From contig JAJNQF010000308.1 in NCBI GenBank assembly GCA_021154945.1, forward strand, positions 1 through 6,516: a DNA stretch of 6,516 nucleotides, in the 5' to 3' direction. The translations under genes and the position numbers were made by a program. Below are positions 1 through 4,519 of the stretch, piece after piece. Under the pieces are notes generated by a model. That model searched no databases and had not been told where the DNA came from. It saw only the letters and a program-made list of their open reading frames with translations. Each line of letters begins with the position of its first letter. Within the stretch, counting starts at the first letter, position 1. The stretch comes from Sphingomonas sp. (GTDB lineage: Bacteria > Pseudomonadota > Alphaproteobacteria > Sphingomonadales > Sphingomonadaceae).

Positions 1-442
1 AGTTGCCGTCATGATGCGCGACCGGGAAGGAGACACGCTCGCCCGCGGCGTAGCCTGACGTGAAGGTCGAGCTTGCCGTCTCGACCGTCAGCGCGACATC
101 GCGGCAGACGAAGTTCAGCCCTTCGTTGCGCATTAACGCACCGGGGAGAAGGCCCGCTTCGGTCAGCACCTGGAAGCCGTTGCAGATGCCGAGCACGGGC
201 AGGCCCTTGCCAGCCTGCTCGACAACCGCGCGCATGATCGGCGAGCGTGCTGCGATCGCGCCCGAGCGGAGATAGTCGCCGTACGAGAACCCGCCCGGCA
301 CCGCGACTAGGCCGACGTCCGCGGGTAAGTCCGCGTCGCCATGCCAAACCATCAACGGCTTGACGCCGGTCACCGCCTCCAGCGCGACGGCGATGTCACG
401 GTCGCAGTTGGAGCCGGGGAAGACGATGACCGCGGTTTTCAT
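1..442 (-). CDS. purQ: Phosphoribosylformylglycinamidine synthase subunit PurQ (glutaminase), partial
   Basis: PurQ is the glutamine amidotransferase subunit of FGAM synthase. It releases ammonia from glutamine for PurL, with PurS as the third subunit, in cytosolic purine synthesis. The first 147 residues are in the window and the frame runs off the left edge. It begins MKTAVIVFPGSNCDRD and continues with VPGGFSYGDYLRSG (residues 48-61). The nucleophile elbow GICNGFQ has the catalytic cysteine at Cys87. A VAHHDGN segment (141-147) lies at the window edge. The family's C-terminal catalytic His-x-Glu is outside, so completeness cannot be judged; full-length proteins are about 220-230 residues. 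The ATG overlaps the purS stop in an ATGA arrangement (439-442), indicating translational coupling. There is no strong ribosome binding site of its own. Identification is secure. Confidence 0.96.
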   Translation of the reverse strand, partial: MKTAVIVFPGSNCDRDIAVALEAVTGVKPLMVWHGDADLPADVGLVAVPGGFSYGDYLRSGAIAARSPIMRAVVEQAGKGLPVLGICNGFQVLTEAGLLPGALMRNEGLNFVCRDVALTVETASSTFTSGYAAGERVSFPVAHHDGN

Positions 443-669
443 GCGCGCTCGACCCGGTAATTCTCGATCACCGTATTGGCGAGCAGCTTGCGGCACATGC
501 CGTCGATCGTCGCGTCGTCGGTATCGTCGGCGACCTCCAGCTCGATCAGCTTGCCCTGGCGGACGTCTTGCACGCCGTCGAAGCCAAGGCTGCCGAGTGC
601 ATGGTGGATCGCTCGGCCCTGCGGATCGAGCACACCGGGCTTCAATGTCACGAAAACCTTGAGTTTCAT
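439..669 (-). CDS. purS: Phosphoribosylformylglycinamidine synthase subunit PurS
   Basis: This 76-residue protein is the small PurS subunit, which bridges PurQ and PurL in the three-part FGAM synthase used by Gram-positives, archaea and alphaproteobacteria. It begins MKLKVFVTLKPGVLDPQGRA, the typical PurS start, followed by a GFDGVQDVRQGKLIEL segment (about residues 29-44). It ends with a helix and a last strand (LLANTVIENYRVE). The length is normal for the family, about 80 residues. Its ATG follows the purC TAA stop with no base between, and its TGA overlaps the purQ ATG, so it is translated as the middle gene of a tightly coupled purC-purS-purQ message. A weak purine-rich stretch at the end of purC could help initiation. 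Purine-responsive control would come from the promoter upstream of purC. Confidence 0.96.
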   Translation of the reverse strand: MKLKVFVTLKPGVLDPQGRAIHHALGSLGFDGVQDVRQGKLIELEVADDTDDATIDGMCRKLLANTVIENYRVERA

Positions 670-1449
670 TTACTTGCCCCGGTTCTTGCGATGCTTTTCG
701 AGGTCGAGGACCGAATTGTCGCCGCCTTCGGGCAGCAGCCCCAGACGCCGTGCAACCTCCTGATAGGCCTCGACTTCGCCACCGAGATCGCGACGGAAGC
801 GATCCTTGTCCATCTTCTCGTTGGTTTCCATGTCCCACAGGCGGCAGCCATCGGGGCTGATCTCGTCCGCGAGGATGATCCGGCCGAAATCGTTGTCGAA
901 GATACGGCCGAATTCGAGCTTGAAGTCGACCAAGCGGATGCCGACGCCGGCGAACAGCCCGCACAGGAAATCGTTCACGCGGATCGCGAGGTCGGCGATG
1001 TCGTGCATCTCCTCCTGGCTCGCCCAGCCGAACGCGGCGATGTGTTCGTCGGAGATCATCGGATCGCCGAGCGCATCGTCCTTGTAGTAATATTCGATGA
1101 TCGTGCGGGGCAGCTTGGTGCCCTCCTCGATCCCGAGGCGCGTCGAGATCGAGCCTGCGGCGACATTGCGCACGACGACTTCGATCGGGACGATCTCGAC
1201 CTGGCGGATCAGCTGCTCGCGCATGTTGAGGCGGCGGATGAAGTGCGTCGGCACGCCGATATGATCGAGCAGCGTGAAGATGTGCTCGGAAATCCGGTTG
1301 TTGAGAACGCCCTTGCCGTTGATCGTGCCCTTTTTCTGGGCGTTGAACGCGGTGGCGTCGTCCTTGAAATACTGGATCAGCGTGCCCGGCTCGGGACCCT
1401 CGTAGAGGATCTTGGCCTTGCCTTCGTAGATCTGGCGGCGGCGAGCCAT
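670..1449 (-). CDS. purC: Phosphoribosylaminoimidazole-succinocarboxamide synthase (SAICAR synthetase)
   Basis: PurC joins CAIR and aspartate using ATP to form SAICAR in cytosolic de novo purine synthesis. The 259 residues cover the whole family. The N-terminal RRRQIYEGKAKILYEG (residues 3-18) is the ATP-binding lobe. The first SAICAR synthetase signature is VPIEVVVRNVAAGS (87-100) and the second is LVDFKLEFG (173-181). The conserved ADEISPDGCRLWD follows at 194-206. A basic tail of about 10 residues ends the protein. The ATG at 1449 has a good ribosome binding site, AGGGGA at 1456-1461, six bases upstream. It is the first gene of a purC-purS-purQ operon, and its TAA stop directly abuts the purS ATG. 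Transcription probably starts near 1554, giving a leader of about 100 bases with a palindrome and a direct repeat. Nothing in the protein looks abnormal. Confidence 0.97.
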   Translation of the reverse strand: MARRRQIYEGKAKILYEGPEPGTLIQYFKDDATAFNAQKKGTINGKGVLNNRISEHIFTLLDHIGVPTHFIRRLNMREQLIRQVEIVPIEVVVRNVAAGSISTRLGIEEGTKLPRTIIEYYYKDDALGDPMISDEHIAAFGWASQEEMHDIADLAIRVNDFLCGLFAGVGIRLVDFKLEFGRIFDNDFGRIILADEISPDGCRLWDMETNEKMDKDRFRRDLGGEVEAYQEVARRLGLLPEGGDNSVLDLEKHRKNRGK

Positions 1450-1455
1450 ACGCGG

Positions 1456-1461
1456 TCCCCT
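1456..1461 (-). promoter_or_regulatory. Ribosome binding site of purC
   Basis: AGGGGA lies six bases before the purC ATG on the minus strand, which is ideal spacing and supports that start codon. It begins only a few bases after the two copies of an AT-containing direct repeat in the leader, so structure or binding there could affect its access (inference). Confidence 0.7.
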
Positions 1462-1463
1462 GG

Positions 1464-1488
1464 AAATCGAGCGGTGAAAATCGAGCGG
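1464..1488 (-). repeat. 11-base tandem-like direct repeat in the purC leader
   Basis: On the plus strand AAATCGAGCGG occurs at 1464-1474 and again at 1478-1488, a 14-base period. On the coding (minus) strand it reads CCGCTCGATTT twice, immediately upstream of the purC ribosome binding site. It could be a repressor site, an RNA element or chance; no known family is recognised. Confidence 0.5.
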
Positions 1489-1536
1489 CCCCAGCCTACG
1501 CGCTATGCACCGCGAAGCCGAGGCCGGAATAGGCCG

Positions 1537-1548
1537 CGCCTATAGGCG
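1537..1548. repeat. 12-base perfect palindrome (CGCCTATAGGCG)
   Basis: CGCCTATAGGCG is identical on both strands. It lies about 12 bases downstream of the inferred purC transcription start, inside the leader. A perfect two-fold symmetric site here could be an operator for a dimeric regulator of purC or of the divergent hicAB pair. It matches no operator I recognise and could be chance in GC-rich DNA. Confidence 0.35.
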
Positions 1549-1560
1549 AAGGGTGCGGGG

Positions 1561-1589
1561 GGTGCAATCGTGGCTTCGGCTTGCGTCAA
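1561..1589 (-). promoter_or_regulatory. Candidate promoter of the purCSQ operon
   Basis: The minus strand carries TTGACGC at 1589-1583, a full match to the alphaproteobacterial housekeeping -35 pattern TTGACGS. Seventeen bases downstream of TTGACG lies TGCACC (1566-1561), a weak -10 element. Transcription would start near 1554 and give a leader of about 105 bases before the purC ATG. The -35 match is strong, the -10 match is poor, and no experiment supports it. Confidence 0.42.
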
Positions 1590-1607
1590 CGCCTGCATCG
1601 CGAGGTG

Positions 1608-1636
1608 TTGATGGAACAGACATTGTTGTGTAGGGA
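1608..1636 (+). promoter_or_regulatory. Weak candidate hicAB promoter with possible operator
   Basis: TTGATG (1608-1613) and TAGGGA (1631-1636) are separated by 17 bases and lie just before the hicA ribosome binding site. Only four and two bases respectively match consensus. Within the spacer, AACA...TGTT (1615-1627) forms an inverted repeat where an autorepressing HicB could bind. This placement is typical of toxin-antitoxin operators, but the sequence match is modest. Confidence 0.22.
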
Positions 1637-1644
1637 TGTGTATC

Positions 1645-1648
1645 GGAG
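1645..1648 (+). promoter_or_regulatory. Ribosome binding site that sets the hicA start
   Basis: GGAG stands five bases before the ATG at 1654. The alternative in-frame ATG at 1636 has purines only directly abutting it, too close to work. This favours the 62-residue HicA, which also puts the catalytic histidine at the usual position 24. Confidence 0.65.
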
Positions 1649-1653
1649 TCAGA

Positions 1654-1842
1654 ATGCGAAGTGCCGAGATCATCAAACTGATTGGCAAGGCTGGCTGGGT
1701 CGAGGTTCGGCAAACCGGATCGCACAAGCATTTTCGTCACGCCACCTTGTCTGGAACGGTGACGGTGCCGCATCCCAATTCGGAGATCGCGATCGGTACG
1801 ATCAAGAGCATCGAGCGGCAGAGTGGCGTTCGGCTTCGCTAG
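1654..1842 (+). CDS. hicA: HicA family toxin (mRNA interferase)
   Basis: HicA toxins have a small double-stranded-RNA-binding-like fold and cleave mRNA, stopping translation when not held by HicB. This 62-residue protein reads MRSAEIIKLIGKAGWVEVRQ at its start and then carries TGSHKHFRH (residues 21-29), the family's active-site segment, with the catalytic histidine at His24. It ends with the conserved VTVPHP (36-41) and IGTIKSIERQSGV (47-59). The length is typical, and all key residues are present, so it should be active. The start at 1654 is chosen for its ribosome binding site; an ATG at 1636 would add six residues. hicB follows after 40 bases. By hand count hicA is about 58 % GC, below the roughly 67 % of a sampled stretch of parC, consistent with a mobile module. 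Subfamily assignment rests on motifs only. Confidence 0.93.
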   Translation: MRSAEIIKLIGKAGWVEVRQTGSHKHFRHATLSGTVTVPHPNSEIAIGTIKSIERQSGVRLR

Positions 1843-1867
1843 ACGGGCCGCTTGGTTGCATTCCTCG

Positions 1868-1872
1868 AAGGA
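1868..1872 (+). promoter_or_regulatory. Ribosome binding site of hicB
   Basis: AAGGA ends ten bases before the ATG at 1883, slightly far but usable; a GAG at 1876-1878 is closer. It supports 1883 over the in-frame ATG at 1823, which lies within hicA and would add 20 residues unlike the family's N-terminus. Confidence 0.5.
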
Positions 1873-1882
1873 TTTGAGTGTT

Positions 1883-2269
1883 ATGGCGATCGTTCACTAC
1901 CCTGCCATTATCGAGCGTGCGGATAACGGCTTCAGCGTATTTTTCCCGGACTTGCCCGGATGTGTCTCGGCCGGCGCGACGATGCAGGAGGCGGCGCTCG
2001 GCGCGGAGGAGGCGCTGAGCGGGCATCTGGCGATCATGGCGCAATATGGCGATTCGATCCGGGAGCCATCGTCGATCGACGCGATCGCGCGCGATCCGGA
2101 CGTCGATGAAGCCGCTCGTGTACTGGTTCGCGGCGATCGACCCGGCCGGGCCGTGCGTGTGCAGGTTTCGATCGACGAGGGGTTGCTCGCTCGGATCGAC
2201 CGGGTTGCCAGCAATCGATCGGGATTTTTAGCCGATGCCGCCAGGGCTAAGCTGGCGGCGATGGGGTGA
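1883..2269 (+). CDS. hicB: HicB family antitoxin with C-terminal ribbon-helix-helix domain
   Basis: HicB binds and blocks HicA and usually represses its own promoter. The 128-residue protein has the degenerate RNase H-like HicB domain at residues 1-60: MAIVHYPAIIERADNGFSVF, then PDLPGCVSAGATMQEA (22-37) and a helix EEALSGHLAIMAQYG. A linker rich in acidic residues follows (60-88). The C-terminus, about 91-126, fits a ribbon-helix-helix DNA-binding domain: strand VRVQVSID, helix EGLLARIDRVA, then NRSGFLADAARAKLA. The start at 1883 has a ribosome binding site and begins at the family's normal N-terminal strand. It lies 40 bases after hicA and ends nine bases before the convergent kynU stop. The domain make-up is seen in the sequence; neutralisation of this HicA and autorepression are inferred from the family. 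Confidence 0.92.
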   Translation: MAIVHYPAIIERADNGFSVFFPDLPGCVSAGATMQEAALGAEEALSGHLAIMAQYGDSIREPSSIDAIARDPDVDEAARVLVRGDRPGRAVRVQVSIDEGLLARIDRVASNRSGFLADAARAKLAAMG

Positions 2270-2278
2270 GTTTCCGCG

Positions 2279-3493
2279 TTACGTGACGGCGAGGCGTTGG
2301 GAGAAAGCGGGATCGCGCCAGGCCTCGGTTTCGACGATTTCGCGCAGGATGTCGCCGGCGTGCCAGACGTCTTCATGGCTCAGATACAAGGGTGTCAGGC
2401 CCAAGCGGAGGATGTCGGGGTCGCGGAAGTCGCCGATGACGCCTTGGGCTATCAGCGCTTGGGTGAGGGCGTAGGCGTGCGGGTGGCGGAAGCTGATGTG
2501 GCTGCCGCGGTTTGCGGGGTCACGGGGGCTGACGCATTCGAGGCCGAGCGCGTCACCTGCGGTGGCGAGGATATCGAAGAGTTGCGCGCTTTTGGTGGCG
2601 ATGGCGTGCTGGTCGACATCGGCCCACAGGTCGAGTGCGGCTTCCAATGCGGCGGTCGAGAGCATTGCGGGGGTGCCGGCGAGCCAGCGCTTCATGCCGG
2701 GGGCGGGGCGGTAGGCGTCCTCGAATGCGAACGGCGCCGCGTGGCCCATCCAGCCGGAGAGCGGGCTGGCGAGCACGTCCTGCCAGCGTTTCGCGACGTA
2801 GAGGAACGCGGGCGCGCCGGGGCCTCCGTTGAGGTATTTGTACGTGCACCCGACGGCGAGGTCTGCATTCGCGCCATCGAGGTCGATCGGGACGGCGCCG
2901 ACGCTGTGGCTGAGGTCCCAGAGCATCAGCGCGCCGGCGTCGTGCGCGCGGGCGGTCCAGGCGGGCATGTCGAAGCGGTCGCTGGTCTTGTAGTGGACAT
3001 GGGTGAGCAGGAGGACCGCGGTGTCTTCGTCGAGCGCGGTGGCCAGGTCTTCGCGTGCGACCACTTTGAGGCGTGCACCGGGAACGCAGGCGACTGCGCC
3101 TTCGGCAATGTGCAGGTCGGTCGGGAAGTTGCCGGCTTCGCTGACGACCGTGTGACGCTTGGAATTGCTGCGAAGAGCGGCGACCAAGGCCTTGAAAAGG
3201 TGCGTCGAGGTCGTGTCGCCGATAATGACCTCGTCAGACGCGGCGCCGATCAGGGGGGCGATCTTGGCGCCGATCCGCTGGGGGGCGTCGATCCAGCCTT
3301 CGTTCCAGCTGCCGATCAGGCGGTCGCCCCATTGGCGCGTGGCGACGTCGGCGAGTGCGGCGGGCGTGGCCCTGGGGAGCGCGCCGAGCGAGTTGCCGTC
3401 GAGGTAGATCACGCCTTCGGGTAGCGCGAACTGGTCGCGGTAGGCGGCGAGCGGATCGGTCGCGTCGAGCGCGCGGGCGTCTTCGAGGGTCAC
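2279..3493 (-). CDS. kynU: Kynureninase
   Basis: KynU is a PLP enzyme that cleaves L-kynurenine to anthranilate and alanine, or 3-hydroxykynurenine to 3-hydroxyanthranilate, in tryptophan degradation. The 404-residue protein aligns end to end with Pseudomonas fluorescens kynureninase as I recall it. FPTD (123-126), WDLSHS (192-197, with Asp193 and His196) and TYKYLNGGPG (217-226) form the cofactor site. Lys219 is the predicted PLP lysine, with Tyr218 beside it. SGW ends at Trp248, and Arg363 in ILRLG should bind substrate carboxylate. Trp63, Gly273 and Thr274 match bacterial kynurenine-preferring enzymes. The GTG start overlaps the upstream hydrolase stop (GTGA) and has AGGAAG five bases before it. 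The frame stays open far upstream within the hydrolase gene, so an over-long start is a risk. It is convergent with hicB, nine bases apart, with no terminator seen. Confidence 0.96.
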   Translation of the reverse strand: MTLEDARALDATDPLAAYRDQFALPEGVIYLDGNSLGALPRATPAALADVATRQWGDRLIGSWNEGWIDAPQRIGAKIAPLIGAASDEVIIGDTTSTHLFKALVAALRSNSKRHTVVSEAGNFPTDLHIAEGAVACVPGARLKVVAREDLATALDEDTAVLLLTHVHYKTSDRFDMPAWTARAHDAGALMLWDLSHSVGAVPIDLDGANADLAVGCTYKYLNGGPGAPAFLYVAKRWQDVLASPLSGWMGHAAPFAFEDAYRPAPGMKRWLAGTPAMLSTAALEAALDLWADVDQHAIATKSAQLFDILATAGDALGLECVSPRDPANRGSHISFRHPHAYALTQALIAQGVIGDFRDPDILRLGLTPLYLSHEDVWHAGDILREIVETEAWRDPAFSQRLAVT

Positions 3494-4404
3494 TGGGTCT
3501 TCCTGAGGTCGGCGAGGATCAGGCGCTTTGCTTCCGCCCAGGCGGCGGTTTCGGGCGCGATCAGTTCGACATGGCCGGTGGCGGGGATGGTGTGGAGCGT
3601 GGCGGTGTCGCCGGCCGCTTTGGCCCTGGCGATATAGTCGGTCGCCATCGCGGCGGGGATGATCCGGTCTTCGCGCCCATTGATCAGGTCCTGCTTCATG
3701 CCGAGCGGGAGGAGGCGCGGGACGGAGGTGTCGGCGTAGACGTCCGGATGCTGCGGGGTCGGCTTGCCGACCAGTTGTCCGACGACCTCTACCCCGCAGC
3801 CGTTCTGGGGACTGGCGGCGGTGGCTTCTAGATCGGGGAGCCCGCCGAGGCTGATGACATGGTCGATGCGGAGCGGGTTTGCGGTGCGGAGCGGACTGGT
3901 CGCGGGCAGCTTCGGCCGGCTGGCGAGCCAGAGCGCGAGGTGCCCGCCGGCGGAATGGCCGATCGCAACCACATTCCGGGTGTCGAGATTGAACTTCTTG
4001 GCGTTTACCGCAAGTTGATCTGCGGCGTTCGCAGTATCCGCGAATGTGCCGGGATAGCCGCCGCCGGCGCGATCGACTCCGCGGTAATCGATGTTCCACA
4101 CCGCCACGCCGCTGTTGCGGAGATCGTCGGCGATCCAGTTCATCAGGCTGCGATCGGCGATGCTGGTCGTCCAGCACCCGCCATGCACCATGACCACGAC
4201 CGGGAACGGCCCTTTCCCTTTCGGAAGCCAGACGTCGATCTTCTGCATCTGGTCGGTGCCGTAGTCGATCGTCGCGTCGGGCGCTGGTTTCGGGCGCTTG
4301 GTCAGGTCCGGCCACGCTAATAGGGACGGCTTGGCGGGGGCGGAGGTTTGCGCGACCACGGGCGTCGAGATGGCGGCGAGCGCGAGAATTGCAAAGCGGA
4401 TCAT
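3490..4404 (-). CDS. Alpha/beta hydrolase with predicted signal peptide, coupled to kynureninase
   Basis: This 304-residue protein belongs to the HGGxW esterase/lipase branch of alpha/beta hydrolases, which also contains AFMID/BNA7-type kynurenine formamidases and BD-FAE-like esterases. The oxyanion-hole motif HGGCW is at 74-78 and the nucleophile elbow GHSAG at 149-153, giving Ser151. Asp246 (GREDRIIP) and His278 (TGHVEL) complete a likely triad. Residues 1-18 (MIRFAILALAAISTPVVA) look like a Sec signal peptide with cleavage after Ala18, so the enzyme is probably periplasmic. An in-frame TAG at 4414-4416 rules out a longer form. There is no ribosome binding site; the predicted transcription start falls on the ATG. 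Its stop overlaps the kynU start. Linkage suggests N-formylkynurenine hydrolysis, but the signal peptide conflicts with a cytosolic step, so the substrate is open. It lacks the cyclase-type metal motif of KynB. Confidence 0.88.
   Translation of the reverse strand: MIRFAILALAAISTPVVAQTSAPAKPSLLAWPDLTKRPKPAPDATIDYGTDQMQKIDVWLPKGKGPFPVVVMVHGGCWTTSIADRSLMNWIADDLRNSGVAVWNIDYRGVDRAGGGYPGTFADTANAADQLAVNAKKFNLDTRNVVAIGHSAGGHLALWLASRPKLPATSPLRTANPLRIDHVISLGGLPDLEATAASPQNGCGVEVVGQLVGKPTPQHPDVYADTSVPRLLPLGMKQDLINGREDRIIPAAMATDYIARAKAAGDTATLHTIPATGHVELIAPETAAWAEAKRLILADLRKTQ
3499..3504 (-). promoter_or_regulatory. Ribosome binding site that sets the kynU GTG start
   Basis: AGGAAG lies inside the last codons of the hydrolase gene, five bases before the GTG at 3493. 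With the GTGA stop/start overlap it fixes the kynU start despite the absence of an ATG there, and indicates that the two genes are translated from one message. Confidence 0.75.
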
Positions 4405-4410
4405 GGGGTT

Positions 4411-4439
4411 GGTCTAGCGTGCTCGACCCGCGGCGTCAT
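4411..4439 (-). promoter_or_regulatory. Candidate promoter of the hydrolase-kynU operon (leaderless geometry)
   Basis: On the minus strand ATGACGC (4439-4433) matches six of seven bases of the alphaproteobacterial -35 TTGACGS. After 14 bases, GCTAGACC (4418-4411) matches all but one defined base of the -10 pattern GCTANAWC. This equals a 17-base hexamer spacing. A start seven bases after the -10 falls on position 4404, the A of the hydrolase ATG. With no ribosome binding site present, a leaderless transcript is predicted. This is pattern matching only. Confidence 0.5.
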
Positions 4440-4450
4440 GCTGTCATCTG

Positions 4451-4474
4451 GCGTTCTTCGTGCGGAAGAAGCGC
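4451..4474. repeat. Inverted repeat in the hydrolase/parC intergenic region
   Basis: TTCTTC (4454-4459) and GAAGAA (4465-4470) pair around a five-base loop. The stem extends by GCG (4451-4453) with CGC (4472-4474) if one G is bulged. There is no T-run, and it sits between divergent genes, so it is not a terminator. It could be an operator for either gene or chance. Confidence 0.3.
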
Positions 4475-4490
4475 GCGCTACGTTCATGCT

Positions 4491-4519
4491 TTGATCGGTG
4501 CGTTTTCACCTGCTACCGA
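4491..4519 (+). promoter_or_regulatory. Weak candidate parC promoter
   Basis: TTGATC (4491-4496) is followed after 17 bases by TACCGA (4514-4519), preceded by GC as in the GCTA element. Only four and two bases match the classical hexamers. Transcription would start near 4526-4528, beside the second ATG of parC, which would make that message leaderless too. Low confidence. Confidence 0.2.

Noticed and set aside
568..1545. A 325-codon plus-strand open frame opposite purC and purS
   Set aside because: It is a shadow of the purC and purS codons; both genes on the minus strand have full family motifs.
1636..1653. An upstream in-frame ATG for HicA
   Set aside because: It has no usable ribosome binding site and would move the catalytic histidine from position 24 to 30.
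1450..1653. A possible purine riboswitch, small RNA or tRNA between purC and hicA
   Set aside because: I could not find a cloverleaf, a conserved riboswitch core or a terminator hairpin; only short repeats are visible.
1823..1882. An upstream in-frame ATG for HicB overlapping the end of hicA
   Set aside because: The added 20 residues do not resemble any HicB start, and the ATG at 1883 has ribosome-binding sequence upstream.
2270..2278. A shared bidirectional terminator between hicB and kynU
   Set aside because: The gap is only nine bases, and no stem-loop with a T-run is found in it or in the adjoining coding ends.
2297..3424. A 375-codon plus-strand open frame opposite kynU
   Set aside because: It is a valine-, glycine- and alanine-rich shadow of kynU with no recognisable domain.
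2279..4315. A 678-codon minus-strand open frame that would extend kynureninase by 273 residues upstream
   Set aside because: The upstream part is the out-of-frame shadow of the hydrolase gene. Kynureninase homology begins at the GTG at 3493, which has a ribosome binding site and the stop/start overlap.
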